DNA from: Skeletonema tropicum
Taxonomy: Eukaryota; Bacillariophyta; Thalassiosirophyceae; Thalassiosirales; Thalassiosiraceae
NCBI GenBank assembly: GCA_037178625.1
Contig: CM074132.1
Span: 558,001-622,000 of the forward strand
Length of the DNA stretch: 64,000 nt
Direction: 5' to 3'
The translations under genes and the position numbers were made by a program. This document shows positions 10,170-20,700 of the stretch, in pieces (within the stretch, counting starts at the first letter, position 1; the number at the start of each line of letters is the position of its first letter). The notes beneath the pieces were generated by a model. It was not told where the DNA came from, did no database searches, and was given only the letters and a program-made list of their open reading frames with translations.

Positions 10170-11137
10170 GGTCTTCATGCCATCGAAATCACAGTGGGCA
10201 TACGATTGGTTCTTCGGAGTTGCCATGCCAAATCACCCCGGTGTGACGCAATTGAACGTGTTGAGATTGTTCTAACTGATGCAGATAAACAAGAAACAAT
10301 GGCGGTCAAGAATAATGCGGGCGGTAATCTCATGCTGTCGGTTGCTGAATGGCGTCTTTTTAAGAGAGCATTGCATCGATGGTGTGCTTGGCATAGAAAC
10401 AACCGCAACTTTACGCAGCTGCCCAAGTATAAGCCAACTCTTACTATTTACTATTACTAGAGTGAAGAATAGTTCTGTTCTCTCTAAAAAATTGAGATTG
10501 ATGTGCTTGACAGATGGCGCTGGTACTTCATAAAGAATTACGACACTAAAGAAGAAGTCGACTTTTGCCTCAAACTGTTGGATGCATTCCTCGATGATGA
10601 CCAGCAGACCTTGCATATTGGTGAGGTCGACAAAATTGATAGGCAACTAATATTGACGTTTATTACGAGCTCATTTAAGAATTATCGTCATATAAGCTGT
10701 TTCAATACGTGTGCACACATGGAAACGTAACAACTAGCGCAAGCGAAGGATATCATAGAGGTTTGAAGAAGACTGTTCTTGGTCCAAGACAAGATGACGA
10801 CTTGTGTATTGTACGTGAGGATGAAAAGTCCAAGAAAGCAGCCTCGGATGCAAATTCAACTTTTGGCAAAGTAGACGATAGAGAACGAACTGTGCGAGAA
10901 TTTAGTACGTTTTGCAATGAAAAGTTATTGGCTGAGAGTGTATTCTCTGATGATTACTTCCAGTTTCGTGCAGCAGAAGATACATTTTTAGTCAAGTGTG
11001 ACTATGCCAAATTGGATTTTGATTTGGACCGAGAGCTGGGGATGAGTATTGATGAAATCAATACACTATTTGACAGCGACAATAGTGCTTCTAAAGAAGA
11101 GGAGTTGGAAGGGGCCAAGATGAAGATGCTAGATTAG
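10170..11137 (+). pseudogene. Relic of a MULE-type DNA transposase
   Basis: Broken frames keep the landmarks of Mutator-like transposases in the right order. First comes an aromatic stretch (AYDWFFGVAMPNHPG, about 10200), then IVLTDADKQETMAV with the catalytic-type aspartate after two hydrophobic residues (about 10265). It is followed by HRWCAWHRNN with the C-x2-H motif (about 10375) and TTSASEGYHRGLK with a late conserved glutamate (about 10735). The last frame (10709-11137) is open but acidic and ends in DEINTLFDSDN-like sequence. Frameshifts near 10250, 10450 and 10715 make it non-functional. It sits directly behind the dead MYND copy. The family call rests on motif pattern only. Confidence 0.6.
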
Positions 11138-11140
11138 TTA

Positions 11141-11584
11141 AAAGGGAGGTTACTTGGTAATCGCACTAGCGCGACGACTGAGTATAGAACTAGAACTAGT
11201 ATGTTTCGTCAAAGTATGAAGCATTATTCCTCGGTTTGAGCGCACAAGAGTGGTGAAGTTAGTTCACAGATGTCCGATGGAACATGGATGTTGGTGTGCT
11301 CTTGCCGTTTGCTCAAGACGAGGAGGTATGCTTGTCGCTGTCGCTTCAGTCAAATCAACTTTGTCCGACGACTCAACATCAACTTTACCTATCAGCATTT
11401 CTCAATCATGCCATGGCGGCAATTGTCACTACGGCTCTGGCTTGGAACAACATGAGTGCTAGAATGATGTAACATTTTGGCTGCTCCAAAAGTGGGAAAC
11501 GGCTGGTCTCCAAAAGTGGGACCATTTTGACTGTGCAAGGCAGTTGTTGACGTTGTACTGCTGAGTGCAGTCGGTGCTACACCT
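11141..11584. other. Intergenic, no assignable content
   Basis: Short overlapping frames only (60-70 codons), none with a recognisable motif. It may be decayed transposon sequence continuing from the MULE relic. Confidence 0.4.
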
Positions 11585-11651
11585 GCAACAGAGCGAGTCA
11601 AAATCTAAAAGAGGAGGATTTAGATCTAAATAGCTCTGATTACGAGAAAGA

Positions 11652-11765
11652 GGGTAAGAATCAGGGTAAGAATTTTCTTACCCTGCAGGGTAAGAATTCT
11701 TACCCTGATTCTTACCCTGCAGGGTAAGAATTCTTACCCTGATTCTTACCCTGATTCTTACCCTG
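11652..11765. repeat. Array of GGGTAAGAAT palindromes (left arm)
   Basis: About eight direct and inverted copies of GGGTAAGAAT, several joined head to head as GGGTAAGAATTCTTACCC or through CCCTGCAGGG. Strong hairpins would form in either strand. Confidence 0.85.
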
Positions 11766-13497
11766 CAAATATTTTCCCCCTTGCCTCATCGCCAACTCTT
11801 GCCTCTTGCCTCTTGCCAGCTCTTGCCCCATCCACCATGACGATGATACTTATCCCTCTGCCTTGTTGCTATTTCTGACCTCTGGGACATGAACACAGTC
11901 TATTACTCGACGACCTGACAATGTATGGTGACATTCGATGAGGTGATTTCCGTTCAAACCGTCTAGAACTGTCGGCATGGGTCACCTACGCGGGCACTAT
12001 GGTTACAGCGATTATCCAATGATGCAGTGGCACAACTGATGAGAATGGTGGGAACATTATAACAAAAGAGCGAGATGATGGTTCTAATACAACAATATAG
12101 TGATTTTGATGGACATAGTGGCGTCTCGTCTCCGTGTGGTGCGGTTGAGGTGACAATCTGGTCATGAGTGGCTTGTGTCAGTTAATAATCACGTTGACGT
12201 CGTGGGAGGCATTACACCTTGAAGGGGGATGCTGATCCAGAGGCTATTGCATGCAACAATATAATTTTGAAGTGGATATACTTTCAATGGACTGCCACTG
12301 CTGTTTTCTTCTGCTGGCACCCTTTCATCATCAATCTCAATACGTACTACGGCTTCAGTGGACACAAAAGCTTACAATAAATCTGAGATATTTATCGGGT
12401 GACTTCCTACTCAGCTTTTGTAGCAGAGGCAACGTGAGTGTCGATAACTATGTCATCATTTCGGAAGGATTCGGTAATTTCCATTGTTATCATCCTATTT
12501 GCGGCATTCTGTATTAGAGATGAAGCATCAACCAGGAACGAATCTGCTATGAAGTAAGAGATGAATAGGGTGACAAACAAACAACGAACAATACATGCAA
12601 CCACCAGTAGACGGAATCATTTGGATCTAGGGTTGGCAAATGTTTCTTGAGAAGCACTGCACTGGAGGGTCCATGCGGCAACATTATCTAAGAAGGCTTG
12701 TCAGCTAGAAGAAAAGATAGTCTATTTGACGCAACCGTGATGCGTGTATGTGTCTTCCTGCTGACCCATGCAACAATACACATTAAAATGAGAAATAACA
12801 CACATAATATAAAGAGATTAATAATCCTTATATTCATAATAACATTATCTTAGACGCAACCTACACACAAGCACTTGCCTTGTCTTCTACAGAGATTACA
12901 GAAGTTGATTGTTGATTCAAGGCTGCAACACTGGAAAATAAACAGCACGACGGCTTGCTCTTGAGATATAATGTGGACTCTAGTTCATATATTAATAGTT
13001 TAGGAGAGTAATTGCAATAAAATGAGTTGCTGTGTATATTACTACCATCCTAATGAGATGCTATGTCCGCACACGAATCTGTTCACAAAACACCCGCAAG
13101 ACATCGCCTTAGTGGATCAAAATCAGATACCATGGCGTTATGAACTCCCCTACCAGCCATCTATATTAATATGGTACTGAGAGTACTACGGGGGCCTTGT
13201 GGAACGATTATTGCGTTTCCTCGTCGACGTTATTTGACACCTGCAGCAAAATAGACCAAAAATCGATGCGTTAGATATAGCCGCCGATACGGCTGCAGGC
13301 TCTCAATTTCATGACTTTCCGAGTACATCAACGTTTTCTACGTCAAAAACTGATCTAGATTATAGCTTTACAATGCGTTGGAGTCCTAATTGATTGTGCT
13401 ATGGCATAGCGGCCCACCATGATGGCTGTGATGCTGCTGTGATGGGTTGAAATGATTTTGGAAAAGTTGTTGGCGATGAAATATTTTAACCTGACAG

Positions 13498-13600
13498 AGA
13501 GGGTAAGAATCAGGGTAAGAATCAGGGTAAGAATTCTTACCCTGATTCTTACCCTGCAGGGTAAGAATTCTTACCCTGATTCTTACCCTGATTCTTACCC
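13498..13600. repeat. Array of GGGTAAGAAT palindromes (right arm)
   Basis: Inverted counterpart of the array at 11652-11765, with the same unit and the same CCCTGCAGGG joints but a different order and number of units. Confidence 0.85.
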
Positions 13601-13665
13601 TTTCTCGTAGTCATCGCCAATTAGATCTAAATCCTAATATTTTAGATTTTGACTCACTCTGTTGC

Positions 13666-14173
13666 TGATGGCTTCACAGGAACCAGCAAACTGAATCACC
13701 CAGTATGGGGCAGGGGGGGGGGGGTGCCCGTTCGTCTCATTTTAGCCGTCCGTCTGCTCGTTTCTTCCTCCGTGTGATTTCCGGGAATCCACCAGAACCG
13801 ATCGTCCCAAGATACAGTATCTTTCCTCTCTCTAAATGATTTTCTCCGACTTCAGAACTCTGCGAACTTTCCCTTCGATTCGCCCACCTGCAATCTTATT
13901 GTATGTGTTAGTTTAGCTTTAGCTTTAGTCAAGCATCTGTTCTCACAAAAGCACCTTGTTCTGTTCCATCTCTTCTTGTATTGTTGTTTCATCGACATGA
14001 GTGAAGAGACGTATCTATCTGACGCTTATAAAGCAGCTCGATCATTATTTGTTGTTGTTGAATGCTTCCTCCCCTCCTCTTCGTTCTCACCTTGGTAGTC
14101 TCTAACTTAAACGAGGGGCCTTCCGTTTCATAGGGAAGGCTTTCTCCCTCGTCGTTTATGCCAATAATTCACT
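13666..14173. other. Intergenic with poly-G run
   Basis: No gene seen. A run of about eleven G lies at about 13714-13724. The part nearest 14173 is the 3' flank of the membrane-protein gene on the minus strand. Confidence 0.5.
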
Positions 14174-16756
14174 TCATTCTTTCCTCTCGTCAGTGAGGCC
14201 AGCTTCTTCTCGGCCATTCACACCACCGCCACCGCTTCCATCAATAGTTCCTTGAATAGGGGCATCATTCTTCCTCTCGTCAGTCTTATCATCACCATCT
14301 TGCTTAGGGGCAACTTTACCGCTTAATCCAAAGTACGTATAGCCAATCGTTACAGCAATACCAAGCCAAGTTTGGCCGGTCGTGTACAACTTTTGCAAAG
14401 CAATGCGCAATGAGATTACACAGAGAAACATGTGAGCAACTTGTATGCAGCGGATATAATATAGATACACACAATCATAATATATCATAATGAATGATGA
14501 ATGGCATAAACTTACAGGATTGCCAGTATCTATCCCTTCAATTGCTCCGAAGGCGAGCGACATGGCACCAAGAAATATCCAGCACATGATGTAAAGTCTT
14601 GTTGACCATAGGATTATGGCCATCAGGTAGGACTTAGCAAATTGCACAATACCACCCCAAATGCGTAGCACTCCTCTTCTTCTTAGTTGGTTCAGTATTT
14701 GATATTCCTTTCTCCGTCTCCTCTGGTCGCGGTAGGTTGGAAGAAATCGATAGTACAGACTTGTCTCTGACGCTTCCTCTCCCAACTCTTGTATAACTAG
14801 AGTGAAAATGAAATGATTAGGGCACATAAGTATAGATTCAGACCAAGACAACTTATTTGGCCAAGTCGCGATCTCACCTACGGCGGTCACAAGCCCGAAT
14901 AACACATTGTGAATGAATGTAACGTAGTCAAAACCAGCCCAATCCTCCTCCTCCGGAGGCGATTTTAACTCCTCAACCATAAAATAAATTGTCGTGCAGA
15001 ACCAGCCACACAAAAGAACCAAAACCAAAAATGCACTGAAAAGGAACTGCATAAACTGCTGACCGAATAGAAGATCTCCTTTATCTTTTTCATCGGCCCT
15101 TTTTTCGTCAAGATCGAGCAATTCTTGTAACCTCTCTTCTTGCTGCGGGCAGTCGCCCAAGCCTTCATTGTGGTGTGAAATGATCTCTTCAACGAGGAGG
15201 ACCTTCTCTCGCTTCTCCTTATAATACTTCATCAAATAATATCTTTGCTTGTCACTCACGTCACCAGCTTCGGCAGCTCTCTGTAGCATATCATAGTAAT
15301 CATGTCTCTCCTGAGAAAGTTTTAATCTATCGTGCTTCTGGAACTTCCACCAAAATGATGGTCTAAAGTTGTCACCCGGTTCATACTTTTGAAGAAAGTT
15401 ATTGTATTGAGCACTGTTGAATTCTGCTGTCCAGCCTTTCATGTTCGACTTGCCTGCAACATAAAATGTGTACCAGTGTCGGAAACTGATTATATCACTC
15501 GCATCGTTCCGAGAAAGCCCCATTAGTTTCCATTCATTTGACCGGCTCTCCTGTTCTCCACTTTTCATCCAAGGAATTCTATCCACCATGGACATGGAAG
15601 ATGATCCTCTTTCAGTTTCAGTTTTCCACCATTTTGACTCACGATTGAGAGTTGGTACATCTTTGATGTCATTCATTGCCAGAGCCGCAATCGCATCAGC
15701 ACTGACACCGATCACGCGAAGCACATTTCTCAAATCGCGTTGTTTTGGGTGTATATCGTCATTACGAAAGGACACGATCCAATCTGATGGTAGGTAACCC
15801 ATCGAGTGAAAATTATACCACTGCTTGAAATTTTCGATTGCAATCTTTTCTGAGCCATTGAAAAGGAGTTGTTCTGGCTGCTGCTTATTTGCTTCTGTGT
15901 CTGACTCTTCTTCCACTTCCAGTTTGTTGTACCAAGACTTCGGTTTCTGAACGAAGTGTGCTGGTGATTGTATGCTCTTCGCTTCAAGAGTGTTGATCAC
16001 CTTCTCATTGTGGATACCTAACTCTTTCAAGACCCTAGAAAGATCTTGCTTTGGAGCTTGTTCACGCAAGTAACTGAAGCTCTCTTCACTGAAATATCTC
16101 CAGTTAATCTTGCCATCAAGTTGGTTCACCTTTTCCTCTGTCCACCTTCGAAGAATGATAAATTCTTCACGGTCGCTCCTCTTGAACCGCGGCTCTTTCA
16201 ACTCACCGTTTATCTTATGGAAGGCTTTGATTGCTTGGAACGAAAGCTTAAGAAAGCACTCGAATTCCTTCAGAGTAGGATACTTTGTTCTGAGAAAATG
16301 ATCAGTCTCATCTTGTAGATTGAGGACACAAAGTACCTTGTTGACTGTCGGATGAATTTCAGATAAAGCAGTATGGTGCACATCGACCTTTTGTGTTCCA
16401 TTAACGTCGATCGTGTAGTATGTGTGCATCTCATCATCATAGTCAGTTTTCTTGATACTTGCCGTGTGTACGTTTTCGTCGCCATCGATGTAGAAAACTC
16501 GTTTGCCAATGTCAAATGAATCACTTTCGTTAAGGGTTTGGGCACGCTCATTACGGGTAAGTTTTTGAGGTCGAGGACACAGCGGCGGCGGAGAATTCAG
16601 TGCAGCCTGAGTTGCCCATGAAAATGGGATGTTTTTATCCGTGGGAGAGAGTGAGCAAGGCATGGGATCAAGAGGAGATGGACCGCCATCAGCATCAGCG
16701 GTTCCATGCGTCGACTTTGGCTTTGGATTGCTCTCCATGATAGGTGAAGGTGTCAT
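14174..16756 (-). CDS. Large protein with repeated aromatic motifs and C-terminal multi-pass membrane region
   Basis: The frame is open for 860 codons, but a consensus donor (CCT|GTAAGT) at 14515 and an AG at 14390 mark a likely 126-bp in-frame intron. The spliced form joins GIDTGNP to LYTTGQTWLG, about 818 residues. The N-terminal part has a possible Tudor-like stretch (RVFYIDGDENVHTASI). The middle shows a degenerate repeat of the type I-x2-F-x2-WY-x-F...G...W...F, for example ENFKQWYNFHSMGYLPSDW and IISFRHWYTFYVAG, with a weaker copy near FIILRRWTEEKV. The C-terminal 270 residues contain about five hydrophobic segments (FSAFLVLVLLCGWFCTTIYF, SYLMAIILWSTRLYIMCWIF and others). I do not recognise the family. 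Confidence 0.65.
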   Translation of the reverse strand: MTPSPIMESNPKPKSTHGTADADGGPSPLDPMPCSLSPTDKNIPFSWATQAALNSPPPLCPRPQKLTRNERAQTLNESDSFDIGKRVFYIDGDENVHTASIKKTDYDDEMHTYYTIDVNGTQKVDVHHTALSEIHPTVNKVLCVLNLQDETDHFLRTKYPTLKEFECFLKLSFQAIKAFHKINGELKEPRFKRSDREEFIILRRWTEEKVNQLDGKINWRYFSEESFSYLREQAPKQDLSRVLKELGIHNEKVINTLEAKSIQSPAHFVQKPKSWYNKLEVEEESDTEANKQQPEQLLFNGSEKIAIENFKQWYNFHSMGYLPSDWIVSFRNDDIHPKQRDLRNVLRVIGVSADAIAALAMNDIKDVPTLNRESKWWKTETERGSSSMSMVDRIPWMKSGEQESRSNEWKLMGLSRNDASDIISFRHWYTFYVAGKSNMKGWTAEFNSAQYNNFLQKYEPGDNFRPSFWWKFQKHDRLKLSQERHDYYDMLQRAAEAGDVSDKQRYYLMKYYKEKREKVLLVEEIISHHNEGLGDCPQQEERLQELLDLDEKRADEKDKGDLLFGQQFMQFLFSAFLVLVLLCGWFCTTIYFMVEELKSPPEEEDWAGFDYVTFIHNVLFGLVTAVGEIATWPNKLSWSESILMCPNHFIFTLVIQELGEEASETSLYYRFLPTYRDQRRRRKEYQILNQLRRRGVLRIWGGIVQFAKSYLMAIILWSTRLYIMCWIFLGAMSLAFGAIEGIDTGNPVSLCHSSFIMIYYDCVYLYYIRCIQVAHMFLCVISLRIALQKLYTTGQTWLGIAVTIGYTYFGLSGKVAPKQDGDDKTDERKNDAPIQGTIDGSGGGGVNGREEAGLTDERKE

Positions 16757-17117
16757 AGTCTTTCAAAATGGCCGGGTCCGCGCAACAGCTAATAAATGAG
16801 CACAGCTAGCATGAGTCTATATAACTTCAGCTGATCTCTGTGATCATGAGTGAAGGAACGGAACGTGAACGGAACAAGACACCTTCCCTTCGAGTGAACG
16901 GAATAAGACAAGGACCCCAAAACTTCTTGGCCTGTGTACCAACTTCAATTCTCTATGGTAGGACATAATAAAATGGTACTCAAAGTGTTGCTTCTCATAG
17001 GGTGACATGACGTCAAATTAAGTACTTATGTGTCTCCGTTTGCTAAAATGAACTCGGTCCAATCTCACCAAGATCAAGTTATGCACAACAGGCTCTAGAT
17101 ATTTGCATGCTCATTTT
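16757..17117. other. Intergenic upstream flank
   Basis: Upstream flank of the large membrane-protein gene. A GAACGGAA-type motif occurs three times at about 16856-16905 (for example GAACGTGAACGGAACAAGAC and GAGTGAACGGAATAAGAC). No reading frame of note. Confidence 0.4.
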
Positions 17118-17494
17118 ATGATCTGGTAGAGAAGCAAGGTGCTCATTATTTCTTTATTAGCAGGCCTCCGACATCATAGAGGGAAGAAATTTTAGTATAT
17201 ACTCCTATTACATATATAGGCGGAGCGGGAAGGCTGTGCTTAAAAAAATCGGCGGGAAATTTTCTGTCTGTCCGTCCGTCCGTCCGTTAGTTAGTTAGTT
17301 AGTTAGTGAGGTACTTACATTCAAGAAAATGTGTAGATTTTACACTGGGAAAGGACGTAAATTACGGAATTCCGACGTATTTTACACTCAAATTTTCGTT
17401 AAGTATAGTTATGATCTGGTAGAGAAGCAAGGTGCTCATTATTTCTTGTACTAGCAGGCCTCCGACATCGGAGGTAGAGGGAAGAAATTTTAGT
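17118..17494. repeat. 80-bp direct repeat flanking a 214-bp insert
   Basis: A block starting ATGATCTGGTAGAGAAGCAA and ending AGAAATTTTAGT is present at 17118-17196 and again at 17411-17494 with few differences. The 214 bases between contain (GTCC)n and (GTTA)n microsatellites at 17268-17306 and a palindromic stretch around ATTACGGAATTCCG (about 17361). This looks like an insertion or a duplication with unequal exchange. It lies 220 bases upstream of the esterase-ABC gene. Confidence 0.75.
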
Positions 17495-17712
17495 CTCACT
17501 CTGTTGCAGGCAAGATACCACGTTGGAAGTATTTGTCTTGTGGTTGTGGAATCGAACAAGACGCTGACATGGGTGGTAGTGAAGTTCTGGACACTTCGAT
17601 AGTTTCCAAGGCAGCAAACTTAATCATGTTAATGTATGTAATGTTGCAAAAGCATAATCGACAGCACGATACCTCACTCTCACTCTTACCAGCCACATCA
17701 CCGTCATTCATC

Positions 17713-20700
17713 ATGAATCTTCTTCCCTCTTCCTCTTCCGCTATTGTTACTCTCTTGCTCGCATCAGCTTCAGCGTCACCATCGTTTGGAGGCTCATCCA
17801 CTACCATGCCATTGGAACGCATCACGCACACTCCTGTTGTTTCTTGTGGAGATGGCAGTCCTGCTGTATTCTACACCGACGCATATACCACTTCTGCACC
17901 CGCACCCTTTGGCATCGAAAACAAAAACCATATCATCAATTTTATGGGCGGAGGAGCATGCGGGAGTGATTCTTCCTGCCAAGCAATTTGGGAGCAGCAA
18001 CCATACATGCTATCAAGCTTGTTTGAGCCCGCGGCAATCGATGGTGCAACAATCTTATCAAATGATGCATCCGCAAACCCCGCAATGGTATCTTTCACGA
18101 AATGGAATGTCCCTTACTGTTCTCAAGATTTGTGGCTTGGGAACTCAAACCAGAGTGACAATTTCATCCGATCAGGGTCGAAGCATGTAGAGGCTATGAT
18201 GTCTCACTGGTTGGACGCAGTTCTTGAGGCACAAGCTGTGATTGATACGTTGGTAATTTCAGGGGTCAGTGCTGGGGGAATGGCTGTTCTCAATCATTTT
18301 GACCTTTTCCACACTGTTGCCCAAGCTGCCGGAGTGAAATCACTGCGCCTCATATTGGATTCGTCTCTCTATCCAGATGGCATCGATACTGACTTCTCAC
18401 ATCTACTTCAGCAAGTTGTCGACCCACAACAACACCCGCTTTGTTTTGATGAGATGACAGGCAACCTTCAGCATGAAACTTTGTCCAGGCTACCCTGCTG
18501 CTTGTCCACCCATTGTATGCTTCGTCATAGCAATATCGGAAAATGGGCTCATAGTTCGCCAACAAGCAACCAGAGAGGGACAAAAATGCTCCTCATAGAT
18601 TCTGCATATGACTCTCTGCAAACATTCATTGAATTGAGCTCAAATGCTTTGGCTTTACCACCGAGTGGACTTTCGAGCCTTGCTGGTGTGGCAAGTACTA
18701 CATTCAACGCAGCAGAATTTGCCGGGAAAAGGAAATCAAGAGTTATTGAGACAATGTTTGGAGGGGGCAAAGAACTTGGCCACAATGTGTTCTGGGCCGT
18801 GACATCTTTTCCTGGTCACAATGTCCTTGTTCCATCTATTGACTTGTCGTCGAGACTATGCGCCGCAATGCAGGAATCAGAATCAACTTGTGAGGGTACC
18901 CGAGACTGCGTCTTCTCAAACTATCCTGGAGGCATCTCTCCTGTATGCAACGCAACTGGAAGTGGATTGAAGCTGCCTCTGGGTAATGGGTTGCATGCCA
19001 CTCTCTGGACTACAACCGAATCTTGGAATCTCATCACAGTGAATGGCCGTTCTATTCAAGAGGTCATTTCGCAATTTGTTGCTCCAGCAGCACTAGAAAA
19101 TACCTCGGCCTCGATTTTCAGCAGCAGCAGCAATACACTTTTGATAGATTCCTGTCCTGGACCGAATTGCATCCCCGAAGATTCCACTGCTACTGCTACT
19201 GAAGGCATACCAAGGTCAAGCCCAGCTCAATCACTTATTGAGATTGACAATATTTTGAACCCAATGTCTACCTGGCTTCGTGCTTCGGTAATCATCTTTC
19301 TTGGTCTTGGTTTGATACTCTTTTCCTTTACGCTACCAGTCTGTAAATGCGAATTGAAAGTGCAGCGGAGAACAAGAGCTAGCAATAAATCCAGTGCTAG
19401 TGTGGCTCAGCCCAAGCAGAGGAAGACAGAGAACAGTTGCAGTTGCAACGAATTGTATTTAAACGGTTTGTCTGTCTTCTCAAACAGCGGAGATCAGATC
19501 TTAGATGACGTTTCGTTGGATTTAAAGGGTTCAACGTTGAATTGTTTGCTGGGGAAGAGTGGCTCTGGAAAATCTTGCTTGCTTGGAGTATTGAGGTAAG
19601 AAAAATCAATATTCAGCTTTCTTCACTCATCCTTCACTTTCATCTTCATCGTCAACTTCGATATCCTTGATTATACAATACCTATACTCATATTCACTCT
19701 CTACATGTGTCACACATTTCAGCCGTCAACTTCGATCTAATCTGAAAGTCCAGTTCAAAGATGGAACTGACCTGACTCATATGGATTGCACATACATGCG
19801 TCAGCAAGACCGTGGCATGGAAAATATGACTTCAAATGATTACCTCCATATGACGGCAAGGGTGTATGGCACTTCTGACGAGAGGCTTAATTTCATCCTC
19901 AATCTCGCCAGACCATTCTTTCCAGTGAAGACGGAGAGACTCGAAAATGGCGACAGCGTCATCTCGTTTGACCCTTTCAACAATGTCCCTCTCAAGGAAT
20001 TGAGTGGGGGGCAGCGCCGTATGATCTCTATTGCTACAGCACTGTTTCAGGAGACAAGTGTACTGTTGTTAGATGAAGCCTTGAGTGGTCTCGACTCTGC
20101 ATCAAGTGAGAAAATTATTGATATGTTGAAATCCCTTGCAAAAGACGAATCAATTATAGTTCTGTTGACATTGCACCAGGTAAGGCTTCCAAATTTTGGC
20201 AAGTTCATGTACATGTTCTCTTTTGACTAGCTCAATCTCACCCTCCCATTACATCTACAAATCATTCCACAGCCTTCAGATGATATACTATCAAAGATGG
20301 ATAAAGTAATGATAATGGGGAGTGGCCGCATTCTGTTTGCTGGAGATCACCTTAGTTTGTCTGGACCCGAGCCCGAGCACGGCATTAACATCGATAGTGA
20401 CAAGAGTAAGAGTGGACCATCTGATACTGTCCACAGAATTATCAGTGCAAACGAACTCTGCTCCTCTACCTCAATGTTGACTGTTCCGAGTGGTAGTGCA
20501 AGTGCAAGTAGTTCAAGTGAACCACAACCACAATCCAAAAATACATCGAGCTCAACCTGGACCTGGCAGCCAAAGCTTCGTTTGTGGCAAGTGCGACCTC
20601 TTCTGAGGCGTCTCCATTTCGAGTGCCCACCTGGCTTTGAAGACATTATTGTACTCCCTGTATGTTTCGTGGTCATCTCTCTATGGGGCAGTTTCAATTC

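Larger units (their letters stand above)
11585..13665. mobile_element. 2.1-kb TIR element with palindrome-clustered ends
   Basis: The outer ends are inverted copies: GCAACAGAGCGAGTCAAAAT at 11585-11604 and its near-complement ending at 13665. Inward, both arms share the block GGATTTAGATCTAAAT, then CGAGAAAG, and then a dense array of GGGTAAGAAT/ATTCTTACCC units (11652-11765 and 13498-13600). The arms are about 170-180 bp with only a few mismatches. The interior (11770-13490) has no frame above 88 codons, so the element looks non-autonomous. I found no convincing target-site duplication. The sequence CTCACTCTGTTGCAGG at 17497-17512 resembles the terminus and may be a solo end. Confidence 0.75.

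Noticed and set aside
12251..12517. An 88-codon frame inside the 2.1-kb TIR element
   Set aside because: No transposase motif, low complexity of origin, and no second exon that would extend it.
11652..13600. Regular repeated units that could suggest CRISPR-like arrays
   Set aside because: The units are contiguous and inverted with no unique spacers of constant length, the two clusters are inverted copies of each other, and the host is eukaryotic. They are the arms of a TIR element.
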